A stretch of 38,317 nt of DNA from a bacterium (GTDB taxonomy: Bacteria > Patescibacteriota > Minisyncoccia > Phycocordibacterales > UBA918): contig JAUIFS010000003.1 of NCBI GenBank assembly GCA_030430425.1, positions 1 to 38,317 on the forward strand. The letters run 5' to 3'. Under the pieces are notes generated by a model. The model searched no databases and was not told where the DNA came from. It worked only from the letters and a program-made list of their open reading frames with translations. Shown here piece by piece: positions 14,883-24,155 of the stretch. Position 1 is the stretch's first letter; every line of letters begins with the position of its first letter. Position numbers and translations under genes: made by a program.

Positions 14883-17768
14883 ATGTTTACGGAAATTACG
14901 AAGCGAAATGGTACAACCGTACCGTTTGATCAAAATAAAATCGTCGTCGCGATGCGAAAAGCTTTTTCGCAGGAGAATACACCTGTTACTGACGATGTAC
15001 TACAGCAAATGGCTGATCGCGTCTTTGCAAAGCTTGAGGGTGTCTGTGAAAACATTACCGAAGGTCCTTGTCCTACCGTTGAGCAAGTACAAGACCTTGT
15101 GGAGGAAACACTCATGGAGCGTGGATACTTTGTGGTTGCAAAGCACTACATCCTCTACCGATTCCAACAAACCGAAGAGCGAAAAGAAGAAGTAGTAAAA
15201 GAGATTGAAGAGAATCGTTTGATGATCAAGACTGCAGACGGCGAAGAGCAGTTTTCTCGAGACAGTGTTCGCGATTATGTTGCAAAATTCACCCATGATC
15301 TTGAAAAAGACATTGATCTCGATGGTGTTGTGAATCAAATTGAACGAGAAGTGTACGATGGTATTACCACAAAAGAGCTCACCAAATTGGTGACACTCGT
15401 ACTGCGCTCAAAGATCGAGCTCGATCCTGCGTATTCACAAGTAGCTGCGCGACAGCTCTGTGGACGCATTTATGAAGAAGCAATTATCAAAGATATCGAT
15501 GTCACCGCTGCTGATTTCACAAAGAAGTATCAAGACGCGTTTGTGCGAAATATCAAGCAAGGTATTGCCGACAAGAAGTATGCTGAAGAAATGGGAGCAT
15601 TTGACCTTACCGCGATCAGTGCAGCGATCAAGCCAGAACGAGATGACCTGTTTCGCTATCTTGGTGCAGAGACACTGAATGATCGATACTTCGTACGTGC
15701 TGCCGATGGGCATATTCTTGAGACACCACAGTACATGTGGATGCGTATCGCAATGGGGCTTGCGATCAATGAAGAGGACAAAACAGCACGTGTGCTTGAG
15801 TTCTACGAAATTATGTCAACGTTACGCTTTGTGCCATCTACTCCGACGCTGTTTCACTCAGGAACACCACACCCACAACTTTCGTCATGTTACCTCAACG
15901 TGGTGGAAGACGACCTTAACCATATCTTCAAAGTGTTTGGAGACAATGCACAGCTCTCTAAGTGGGCTGGAGGTATTGGGACTGCATGGACGAAGCTTCG
16001 TGCAACGGGTGCGCTGATCAAGACTGCAGGCATCACCTCACAAGGAACCATTCCATTTCTAAAAATCTCAAACGATGTAACGGTTGCGATCAACCGTTCA
16101 GGGCGTCGGCGTGGTGCGACGTGTGTTTATATGGAAAACTGGCACTATGACTTTCCTGACTTCCTAGAGCTCCGTAAGAACACGGGAGACGAGCGACGGC
16201 GAACCCACGACATGAATACCGCAGCATGGATTTCTGACCTATTCATGAAGCGCGTGAAGGAAAATGGTGAATGGACACTTTTCTCACCAGACGAAACACC
16301 TGAACTTACCGAAACGTTTGGGAAAGAATTTGAAGAACTCTATACAAAGTATGAAGAAATGGCAGATCGTGGAGAAATCAAACTCTTCAAAAAGATGAAG
16401 GCAGTAGATCTTTGGAAGAAGCACATTGGTATGCTCTTTGAAACAGGGCATCCATGGATCACGTTTAAAGACCCTTCAAATGTGCGTTCACCACAGGACC
16501 ACGCAGGTGTGGTACACAGTTCAAACCTGTGTACCGAGATCACACTCAATACCTCAGCGACAGAAACTGCAGTGTGTAACTTGGGATCGGTACACTTCCA
16601 TAAGCACATTACCGACGGCAAGTTTGATGAAGCACTTGCGCGAGAAACAACAACAGTAGCGATGCGTATGCTCGACAACGTCATCGATATAAACTTCTAT
16701 CCAACAAAAGAGGCGCGAAACTCAAACATGAAGCATCGTCCTGTTGGACTTGGTATTGCAGGCTTCCAAGACGCACTCTATGCAATGAACATTAACTTCG
16801 ACTCTGAAGCATGTGTGCAGTTTGCAGACCGTTCGATGGAGGTTATCTCGCATGCAGCAATTGCTGCGTCGAGTAACCTTGCACGCGAGCGTGGTGCATA
16901 CGAAAGCTTCGCAGGAAGTAAGTGGGATCGCGGCATTCTGCCGGTAGACACCATTAAGCTCCTTGAGGAAAACCGTGGCATGAGTACCGGTGTAGACACC
17001 AGCGAATCACTCGACTGGTCTGCAGTGCGAGACTCTATTAAGAAGTACGGTATGCGCAACAGTAACTGTATGGCAATTGCACCAACTGCAACAACCGCAA
17101 ACATTTCTGGTGCGATTCCAGGTATTGAACCTATCTACAAGAATATCTATGTAAAGGCGAATATCTCCGGTGACTTCATTATTGTGAACACTGCGTTGGT
17201 GAACGATCTGAAGAAGCAAGGGTTGTGGAGTAAAGATATGCTTGACGCATTGAAATACAATGATGGGTCAGTTGCAAACATTGCCGAAATTCCTGCTGAG
17301 TTAAAAGCAAAATACAAAGAAACGTTTGAGATTGACATGCGCTGGCTCGTGAAGGCAGCTGCTGCACGTGGGAAGTGGATCGATCAGTCGCAGTCACTCA
17401 ACATCTTCTACTCAGGAACGTCAGGTAAAGACATTAGTGATCTTTATCAGTACGCATGGGAAGCGGGGGTGAAGACAACATACTATCTCCGCTCACTTGC
17501 AGCGTCACAGGTTGAGAAATCAACTATTGCCACTTCAGGGACACAGATTCGAAAGAAGAAAGAGTCATCAACACAACCAGCAGAACCTGCGGTTGCTACA
17601 GATGCACCTGCAGACCAGCCAGTGCCATCACCAATGGCAACGCCATCACCTATTCAGAAGGCACACATCGACGCTGCAAAGGTATCAGAGAAAATCGCTG
17701 CAAAACCAACAGGGCAAGTAAAACTACATGTCGCAGCAGACTCAGTGTGTGAGTCATGTGAAGGTTAA
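14883..17768 (+). CDS. nrdA: Ribonucleoside-diphosphate reductase alpha subunit (class I), probably two N-terminal ATP-cones
   Basis: KRNGTTVPFDQNKIVVAMRKAF ATP-cone; SSCYLNVVEDDL, NLCTEI, MRNSNCMAIAPTATTANISG; C-terminal CESC. Confidence 0.95.
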   Translation: MFTEITKRNGTTVPFDQNKIVVAMRKAFSQENTPVTDDVLQQMADRVFAKLEGVCENITEGPCPTVEQVQDLVEETLMERGYFVVAKHYILYRFQQTEERKEEVVKEIEENRLMIKTADGEEQFSRDSVRDYVAKFTHDLEKDIDLDGVVNQIEREVYDGITTKELTKLVTLVLRSKIELDPAYSQVAARQLCGRIYEEAIIKDIDVTAADFTKKYQDAFVRNIKQGIADKKYAEEMGAFDLTAISAAIKPERDDLFRYLGAETLNDRYFVRAADGHILETPQYMWMRIAMGLAINEEDKTARVLEFYEIMSTLRFVPSTPTLFHSGTPHPQLSSCYLNVVEDDLNHIFKVFGDNAQLSKWAGGIGTAWTKLRATGALIKTAGITSQGTIPFLKISNDVTVAINRSGRRRGATCVYMENWHYDFPDFLELRKNTGDERRRTHDMNTAAWISDLFMKRVKENGEWTLFSPDETPELTETFGKEFEELYTKYEEMADRGEIKLFKKMKAVDLWKKHIGMLFETGHPWITFKDPSNVRSPQDHAGVVHSSNLCTEITLNTSATETAVCNLGSVHFHKHITDGKFDEALARETTTVAMRMLDNVIDINFYPTKEARNSNMKHRPVGLGIAGFQDALYAMNINFDSEACVQFADRSMEVISHAAIAASSNLARERGAYESFAGSKWDRGILPVDTIKLLEENRGMSTGVDTSESLDWSAVRDSIKKYGMRNSNCMAIAPTATTANISGAIPGIEPIYKNIYVKANISGDFIIVNTALVNDLKKQGLWSKDMLDALKYNDGSVANIAEIPAELKAKYKETFEIDMRWLVKAAAARGKWIDQSQSLNIFYSGTSGKDISDLYQYAWEAGVKTTYYLRSLAASQVEKSTIATSGTQIRKKKESSTQPAEPAVATDAPADQPVPSPMATPSPIQKAHIDAAKVSEKIAAKPTGQVKLHVAADSVCESCEG

Positions 17769-17960
17769 AAAGTTCTGGGAGACCTTTTTAGGGCCTTGCC
17801 TGGTATTTCTTGAAAACTTAGAAAGAAATATCGACAAGATTGAAACTGGGAGTTTCAGAAGGTTGCCAGCTGCGAATGCAGTGACAATCTCTACTGAACT
17901 TGTAAAGTTTTTAGTCCCTCTAATAAGGGAAACTAAGTTTTCTACAGGTGTCACGTAATA
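17769..17960 (+). repeat. Structured module after nrdA, with AGGTTGCCA..GACAATCT hairpin
   Basis: TAAAAAG..CTTTTTA hairpin includes the nrdA stop. Then ATTTCTT..AAAGAAAT, TGAAACTgggAGTTTCA, and AGGTTGCCAGCTGCgaatGCAGTGACAATCT (17860-17890). Confidence 0.5.
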
Positions 17961-18163
17961 CTCTTTGAGGATACGGTATACTGGTAAACATACGAGAAAG
18001 AGGTATCTATCCGGGATTGTGAGACGCGACTTGCAGTCCCCGCTAGGTACCTCTTTTTCTATCTCTGTAGGTTGCAGGAGGTAACGGTGTACACTTGGCA
18101 TTTTTTCAGACAAGAGTACAATAACCACACAAAATAATTACAATCGTTTAAGGAATCATTACT

Positions 18164-19174
18164 ATGAACAAAACAGGAATCATCAACAATAGTTCAACCG
18201 ACCCAAATAAAATTCTTCCCATGAAGTACAAGTGGGCGCGTGAACACTACAAAGCAGGAGTAAACAACAACTGGGTACCAGAAGAGATTTCAATGCAGCT
18301 CGACATTGAGCTCTGGAAAAAAACAGGAGAGGGAGCACTTTCAGAAGAAGAGCGCCGTATGATTCTTTGGAACCTCGGCTTTTTCTCAACTGCAGAGTCG
18401 CTTACCGCAAACAACCTGGTACTTGCTGTATACAACCACGTGACCAATCCAGAGTCACGGCAGTACTTGTTGCGACAGGCATATGAAGAGGCGATCCACA
18501 CCGATACATTTATCTACTGTTGTGACTCACTAGGGCTTGATCCAGACGAGATCTACAACATGTACGAGACGATTCCTTCAATTAAGGCGAAAGATGATTT
18601 TGTAGTTGATTTCACGAAGTCAGTATTTGATCCAAACTTCAAAACAGACTCAATTGAGAATATTCAGCGGTTTGTACATGATCTCATTGGGTTCTATGTG
18701 ATCATGGAAGGTATTTTCTTCTATGCAGGATTTGCCATGATTCTTTCAATGAAGCGACAAAATAAGATGGTAGGTGTGGGAGACCAATTCCAGTATATTC
18801 TCCGTGACGAATCCATTCACCTTGCATTTGGTATCGATCTTATCAATACCATTAAGGACGAAAACCCAGAGATTTGGACTGATGCATTCCAGGCCGATAT
18901 TCGGGAAAAGATCAAGAAAGCAGTTGAGCTTGAGATGGATTATGTAGATGATGCGATGCCTAACGGCTTCCTTGGACTCAATCCACAAACGGTGAAGGAC
19001 TATGTGGAACACATTGCTGACCGCCGGTTTGAGCGACTCGGTATGGAGACTGAGTATGGGAAAGACAACCCATTCCCGTGGATGAGTGAAATAGCCGATG
19101 TATCAAAAGAAAAGAACTTTTTTGAAACACAGGTTACTGAGTATCAGAACAGTGGTTCACTCGACTGGGACTAG
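18164..19174 (+). CDS. nrdB: Ribonucleotide reductase beta subunit, apparent class Ic
   Basis: FFSTAESLTANNLV (Glu ligand), EEAIHTDTFIYCCDSLGLD (Phe at the radical-Tyr position), YYxIMEGIFF-type and ESIHLAFG ligand motifs. Confidence 0.95.
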   Translation: MNKTGIINNSSTDPNKILPMKYKWAREHYKAGVNNNWVPEEISMQLDIELWKKTGEGALSEEERRMILWNLGFFSTAESLTANNLVLAVYNHVTNPESRQYLLRQAYEEAIHTDTFIYCCDSLGLDPDEIYNMYETIPSIKAKDDFVVDFTKSVFDPNFKTDSIENIQRFVHDLIGFYVIMEGIFFYAGFAMILSMKRQNKMVGVGDQFQYILRDESIHLAFGIDLINTIKDENPEIWTDAFQADIREKIKKAVELEMDYVDDAMPNGFLGLNPQTVKDYVEHIADRRFERLGMETEYGKDNPFPWMSEIADVSKEKNFFETQVTEYQNSGSLDWD

Positions 19175-19186
19175 CATTTCCCTCTA

Positions 19187-19290
19187 AAATCATCCAGTCT
19201 ACTTCGTTAAGCTGCGAAAAATAATTTCCATCGTACCGCTAAGTACGCTCCAATTATTTTTTTTGCTTGCCTCGTATCTCAAGCGATTTT
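19187..19290 (+). repeat. Long imperfect hairpin element, copy 1 (after nrdB)
   Basis: AAAATC..AGTCTACTTCGTTAAGCTGC..CGTAC/GTACG..TTTTGCTTGCCTCGTATCTCAAGCGATTTT. Confidence 0.65.
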
Positions 19291-19325
19291 CTTGCAAAAA
19301 TAGAGATGCGGAGCAGAACAATTGA

Positions 19326-19362
19326 AAAACAGCACGGCGCCCAAAGGGCGCCGTGCTGTTTT
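19326..19362 (+). terminator. GC-rich terminator hairpin
   Basis: AAAACAGCACGGCGCCCaaaGGGCGCCGTGCTGTTTT. Confidence 0.8.
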
Positions 19363-19391
19363 TTGTTGTGACAAATTGCTAGAATGTATTC

Positions 19392-20330
19392 ATGCGAAGT
19401 GGGTTTATCGTTAGTTTGATTGCAACACTGCTGTTCACGGGCGGGTATTTTTACTACGTCGCAGAAGCAGTGTGTCCTGCACCGCTTGCGTACTCCATAG
19501 GGCAGCTTGATGAGGAATTCGGTCTTTCGTTTGATGAAGCAAAACTTGCAATCGCTGAAGCAGAAAGTGTCTGGGAAGATGCCACTGGACAAAATTTATT
19601 TACCTACGAAACTGATGCACCATTTACCATTAATTTTATATATGATGAACGGCAGGCGGTAGCAGATGCGGAGGATACATTTAAAGCACAGCTCGACCAA
19701 ACACAGAGTGCCAGTGACGCTATAAATGAAGCATATGAAACCCTTGTTACTGAATATAACAAGTTGCAGATTGAATACAGCAAACAGGCAAAGCGGTATG
19801 AAACAAACCTTGCTGCCTATAATGCGCAAGTTGGATCACTCAATGCGCAAGGAGGCGCAGACGAGAGTGAGTACGCGGTTTTGCAAGAGCGTAAAGAAGA
19901 GCTGGACGCAGAGCGTGTGCAGCTTAACGCACGCTCTGAGGAGCTCAATGCCCTCGTGGTTGAGATCAATGATATCAGTGAACGAGGAAATAAAATCGTG
20001 GAGACTTACAACCGAGGAGTAGAAGAATACAACGACACCTTTGGAGAAAAGCGCGAGTTTACCCAAGGTACGTACAGTACAGATGGGCGTATTGATATTT
20101 TTGCATTTTCCGATAGTCAGGAGCTGCGTATAGTGCTTGCGCATGAGCTTGGGCATGCACTTTCGCTTGACCATGTTGCGAATGAATCTTCCGTCATGTA
20201 CTTCCTTATTGGTGATCAGCCGGAAGAGCTTGTGGTTTCAGAGGAAGATATTGCAGAGTTTGTACGTGTTTGCAGTAACAGAAGTGTATGGGATACAATA
20301 CAGTTATCAATCAATAATTTTATACTATAG
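19392..20330 (+). CDS. Matrixin-like metzincin metalloprotease with coiled-coil region
   Basis: HELGHALSLDHVANESSVMY zinc site and Met-turn; N-terminal signal/TM. Confidence 0.8.
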   Translation: MRSGFIVSLIATLLFTGGYFYYVAEAVCPAPLAYSIGQLDEEFGLSFDEAKLAIAEAESVWEDATGQNLFTYETDAPFTINFIYDERQAVADAEDTFKAQLDQTQSASDAINEAYETLVTEYNKLQIEYSKQAKRYETNLAAYNAQVGSLNAQGGADESEYAVLQERKEELDAERVQLNARSEELNALVVEINDISERGNKIVETYNRGVEEYNDTFGEKREFTQGTYSTDGRIDIFAFSDSQELRIVLAHELGHALSLDHVANESSVMYFLIGDQPEELVVSEEDIAEFVRVCSNRSVWDTIQLSINNFIL

Positions 20331-20333
20331 TTT

Positions 20334-21134
20334 ATGGATACTTTATTTTCTTATCGATACATGCGGATTATCATTGCAACACTTGGTGTGATGGCAATTC
20401 TTGCGGTGGCAGGCGCAGTGGCACACATGCTTAACCTTATTTCGTATGAGCCAAACTACACGACTATCAATGTAGAAGGTGTAGCGGAAGTGACTGCCAC
20501 ACCAGACATAGGATCATTTCGTTTTACCGTAGAGGCTGAGGCTGCAGACGTTGCAGAAGCACAGAAGCTCTCCGGAGAAAAGATCAATGACATTATGAGC
20601 TATCTTAAGAATGAAGGTGGTGTAGAAGAAAAAGATATTAAAACTACAGGATACAACGCACAGCCACGGTATGAATGGGAGCGTGAAAATTGCTTAAGTG
20701 GTTTTGGTTGTGAAAGTGAACGCGTGCTGAGAGGATATGTGGTGACACAAAATGTACAAGTGAAGGTACGCAATACTGCAAAAGCCGGAGAACTTATTGG
20801 GGGTGTTGGGGGGCGTGGTGCAACGAACATGAGCGGACTCTCGTTTGAGGTGGATGATATTGAAGCACTCAAAGAAGAAGCACGTCTCCTTGCAACTGCA
20901 GATGCTAAAGAAAAGGCAGAGCGCCTGGCAGATGAACTTGAGGTGCGACTGGGTGACGTGGTGAGTTTTAATGATGGTGGCGGGCGATACCCAATGCCGA
21001 TGATGGAAAGCCGCGCGGTGATGATGGACGCTGCGTATGGTGGAGATATGGAAGAAGAGGCGTTCGCACCTGACATTGCAGTAGGGGAGGATACTATTAC
21101 TGCTCGCGTCACCATTACCTATCAAATAAAGTAG
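20334..21134 (+). CDS. SIMPL (DUF541) domain protein
   Basis: VEGVAEVTATPDIGSFRFTVEAEA..KDIKTTGYNAQPRYEW..ITARVTITYQI. Confidence 0.85.
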   Translation: MDTLFSYRYMRIIIATLGVMAILAVAGAVAHMLNLISYEPNYTTINVEGVAEVTATPDIGSFRFTVEAEAADVAEAQKLSGEKINDIMSYLKNEGGVEEKDIKTTGYNAQPRYEWERENCLSGFGCESERVLRGYVVTQNVQVKVRNTAKAGELIGGVGGRGATNMSGLSFEVDDIEALKEEARLLATADAKEKAERLADELEVRLGDVVSFNDGGGRYPMPMMESRAVMMDAAYGGDMEEEAFAPDIAVGEDTITARVTITYQIK

Positions 21135-21250
21135 TAAAATTACTTAGTCTACTTTGTTAGACTGCAAAAAAAGACCCTCGCTGGGCACGTGCCCCACTCG
21201 GGTCTTTTTTCTTGTCTGCCTTGTATCCTAAGCAATTTTACTACTTTATT
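21125..21250 (+). repeat. Long imperfect hairpin element, copy 2 (overlaps the end of the SIMPL gene)
   Basis: AATAAAGTAGTAAAATT (21125-21141, includes stop) vs AATTTTACTACTTTATT (21234-21250); conserved internal-loop motifs. Confidence 0.7.
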
Positions 21251-21327
21251 AATTACAATGTCCTGCATGTTTGCTTTTTATTATTTTTATGATATTTTTC
21301 AAAATAATATGATCTTTGGAGGCTATA

Positions 21328-21636
21328 ATGACAAAACGAACGACACTTACTGTTTCCAAAGCCGTGCCAAAGGAAGTGGCAAGGTTGCTTGAGAAGCATA
21401 TTGATGTTCAGGAGACTAATGAGTCTTCCGATCATTCTGCTTTTAATTGTGTGCATCGAGATTTTGAAGGAGACGGAGTTCCTGAGGTATATAACCGAAT
21501 TGACGATGCTGCGCTCGCTGCAGGAGTTGACCCGGATGCAGTACCTGTTGAACCAGGTGCTGAGTGCCCGCAAGTTGCACTGGAGGATGATCCTCTATGC
21601 GCACATATCATCGAACAAAAAATGAAGAAGCTGTGA
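21328..21636 (+). CDS. Hypothetical protein
   Basis: ORF with upstream GGAGG; family unknown. Confidence 0.6.
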   Translation: MTKRTTLTVSKAVPKEVARLLEKHIDVQETNESSDHSAFNCVHRDFEGDGVPEVYNRIDDAALAAGVDPDAVPVEPGAECPQVALEDDPLCAHIIEQKMKKL

Positions 21637-21755
21637 TGTCTGCTATCCGGCGGCACTTTGTGCCGCCGGACTTTACTTTTTTTAAAACAGGAGTATCATT
21701 GTGTGTATCAAGTCCAGCGGGGCTTTTTATTTTACCCAACTATATCTATATCATT

Positions 21756-21938
21756 ATGAGTCGACTAGGAAACTACTTCCGTGACACTGCTGCAGAAATG
21801 AAGCATGTATCATGGCCAACACAAACACAGGCGTTTGTCTATACACTGCTTGTTATCGCGGTGTCAGGTATCGTTGCACTTTTCTTAGGTGCGTTTGATT
21901 ACCTCTTTACACAAATTCTTGACAAGTTACTTGGCTAA
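21756..21938 (+). CDS. secE: Preprotein translocase subunit SecE
   Basis: YFRDTAAEMKHVSWPTQTQAFVYTLLVIAVSGIVALFLGAFDYLF; next to nusG. Confidence 0.92.
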   Translation: MSRLGNYFRDTAAEMKHVSWPTQTQAFVYTLLVIAVSGIVALFLGAFDYLFTQILDKLLG

Positions 21939-21949
21939 CAACTTTTATT

Positions 21950-22501
21950 ATGTCAATGCAAAAACAACAAACAGGTGGTGAGCGCCACTGGTACGCAATT
22001 CACACCTACTCAGGGTATGAAAACGCGGTAGCACGAAATCTTAAGCAGCGTATGGAGTCTTTAAACATGCAAGACCAGATTTTCGACGTGGTAGTACCAA
22101 CAGAAAAGAAGGTGCGTGTTAAGGGTGGAAAGCGTGTCACTGAAGAAGAGAAGATGTATCCAGGATACGTATTGGTAGATATGATTGTAAATGATGAGTC
22201 GTGGTACGTCGTACGAAACACGCCGCGCGTAACCGGTTTTGTTGGAAGTGGAACACAGCCAGTACCCCTGTCGCCAACAGAGTACGAAGCACTCATGAAC
22301 ATCATGTCTGATGAGACGGTGAAGCATAAAGTAGATCTTGCAATCGACGATATGGTGATGATCACTGACGGACCGTTCAAGGAACTTGAAGGAAAGATTG
22401 GTGAAGTAGATGAGGTAAGTGGTAAGGTAAAAGTGCTCGTGTCTATGTTTGGGCGGGAGACACCCGTTGAACTCGACTTTCTCCAGGTCAAAAAGGTTTA
22501 A
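21950..22501 (+). CDS. nusG: Transcription termination/antitermination protein NusG
   Basis: WYAIHTYSGYENAVARNLKQR..PGYVLVDM..VTGFVG..GPFKELEGKIGEVD. Confidence 0.97.
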   Translation: MSMQKQQTGGERHWYAIHTYSGYENAVARNLKQRMESLNMQDQIFDVVVPTEKKVRVKGGKRVTEEEKMYPGYVLVDMIVNDESWYVVRNTPRVTGFVGSGTQPVPLSPTEYEALMNIMSDETVKHKVDLAIDDMVMITDGPFKELEGKIGEVDEVSGKVKVLVSMFGRETPVELDFLQVKKV

Positions 22502-22615
22502 AATCACTTCATCTGCGTCGTTGCCGTGCGAAAAATTTTTCTCACCGTACCACTAAGTACGACTCGAAAAATTTTTTGCTAGCGCCTCGCACCTAAAGCA
22601 ATTTTAAACCTTTTT
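22490..22615 (+). repeat. Long imperfect hairpin element, copy 3 (overlaps the nusG end)
   Basis: AAAAAGGTTTAAAAT (22490-22504, includes stop) vs ATTTTAAACCTTTTT (22601-22615). Confidence 0.7.
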
Positions 22616-22762
22616 AGGCAACAAGAAGCAAAACAAAACCTCGTGTAACCATGAGGTTTTGTTTTTTTGACAGAGTGATGAAGGGTGTAGTTTTTTTGCT
22701 CCTCATCGTTCTTTATTTCGTTGTCACTTTCTTTTGAAGCTTTTGGAATAAGGTGTTTTCTC

Positions 22763-22791
22763 TTGCCAAAGTGATAAAAATTCTGTATTCT
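22763..22791 (+). promoter_or_regulatory. Putative sigma70-type promoter upstream of rplK
   Basis: TTGCCA, 17-nt spacer, TATTCT. Confidence 0.45.
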
Positions 22792-22863
22792 ACGCGAGCT
22801 TCTATTGATATTCAGTAGCTATGGACTAGTGGGTATCTATAACAAACTTTTAAACAAAAAAGC

Positions 22864-23286
22864 ATGGCAAAACAAGTATTAAACAAAATTAAAGTACAAG
22901 CAATTGGAGGAAAGGCTACACCAGCGCCACCTCTTGGACCAGTGCTTGGACAGGCTGGTATTAACATTGGTGAATTCGTAAACCAATTCAACGACCAGAC
23001 ACGTGAGCGAATGGGGGAAGTGGTTCCAACAATCATTACAGTATATGACGATCGATCATTTACGTTTGAGTGTAAGACAGCTCCAGCATCACGCATGATC
23101 CTGAAGGCTATTGGTAAAGACAAAGGCTCTGGAAAGAACCTTGTTTCAAAAGCAGGGGAAATCACAAAGGCGCAGATTCGAGAAATTTCTGAAGCGAAGA
23201 TGCAAGATCTTAATGCAGCTTCACTTGAAGCAGCTGACAAGATCATTGAAGGTACGTGTAAAAGCATGGGGGTAAAGGTCATCTAA
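22864..23286 (+). CDS. rplK: 50S ribosomal protein L11
   Basis: KIKVQAIGGKATPAPPLGPVLGQAGINIGEFVNQFN. Confidence 0.97.
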   Translation: MAKQVLNKIKVQAIGGKATPAPPLGPVLGQAGINIGEFVNQFNDQTRERMGEVVPTIITVYDDRSFTFECKTAPASRMILKAIGKDKGSGKNLVSKAGEITKAQIREISEAKMQDLNAASLEAADKIIEGTCKSMGVKVI

Positions 23287-23390
23287 ACGACCTTTACCGA
23301 GCTTTTGAGGCAGGTTCGACCGGAGGGAGAAATATGTCCAAAAGGTACACAGTCTCTGTAAGAAGTTAAAGCGATACAGACCATAATCCA

Positions 23391-23430
23391 AACAAAGCCT
23401 CTCGTTAGTTGACGGGAGGCTTTGTTTTTT
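23391..23430 (+). terminator. Terminator after rplK
   Basis: ACAAAGCCTC..GAGGCTTTGTTTTTT. Confidence 0.75.
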
Positions 23431-23492
23431 GGTATAACAGCTACTGGAAATCATTCCAGGCATTGTTCACTTGACAGAAAGGAAGGTCTTCT

Positions 23493-24098
23493 ATGGCACC
23501 ACGCTTGCAGAAGCAGAAAAGTTTTTTTACTCCTCATGGAGGAAGCTCGTCACAGTTTGCGGTCGACGCAAACAGAAAGTATCCGCATCTACAGAAAAGT
23601 GTTGCTGTAATCGGTGTGCGCAAGAACGGAAAAGAGATGTGTCTGCTGCATCCCAGGAAAGCTGCTGAAGACATGCGTATCCCTCCACAGGGGAGGATTC
23701 AAAATCCTCAAGGAGATATGAGGCGTGAAGCACAACGAATCGTGAATGAAAAAGCTGGTCTTATGATTAACCTGGATCAGTTTTACTACCTTGGCTACGC
23801 ATTTACCGACCGGCATCATGCCAACGGTGATGTCACCAACAACGGTAAGCTGGTGCATTGGCTCTGTGCAGGGTTTGGTGATGATCCAAAGCTTGAACAA
23901 ACATACAGCAAGAATGAGTACGCTGATATTGTTGAATGGTGGCATGTGAAAGGTGTTCTTGGTCAAATGGCTGATCTGGATATGATGAGCGCACGAAAGC
24001 TTTACATGCTCGAGTCAGCAATCATTGAGATGCCTGACTATCATCCAGGCTTCAAGGCGAAGGTATTCCAAGACCATGCTATTTCAGTCGATGCATAA
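23493..24098 (+). CDS. Nudix-like domain protein (degenerate box)
   Basis: GDMRREAQRIVNEKAGL resembles a Nudix helix. Confidence 0.5.
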   Translation: MAPRLQKQKSFFTPHGGSSSQFAVDANRKYPHLQKSVAVIGVRKNGKEMCLLHPRKAAEDMRIPPQGRIQNPQGDMRREAQRIVNEKAGLMINLDQFYYLGYAFTDRHHANGDVTNNGKLVHWLCAGFGDDPKLEQTYSKNEYADIVEWWHVKGVLGQMADLDMMSARKLYMLESAIIEMPDYHPGFKAKVFQDHAISVDA

Positions 24099-24155
24099 TG
24101 TAGACACGTCCCGGAATTTTCCGGGGCGTTTTTTCTGTGCTACCATTGCGCCATT

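Noticed and set aside
21130-21250. Integron attC site (GTTAGAC / GTTAAGC matches GTTRRRY)
   Set aside because: The complementary RYYYAAC box is not present at the far end, the third copy lacks GTTRRRY, and no IntI is visible.
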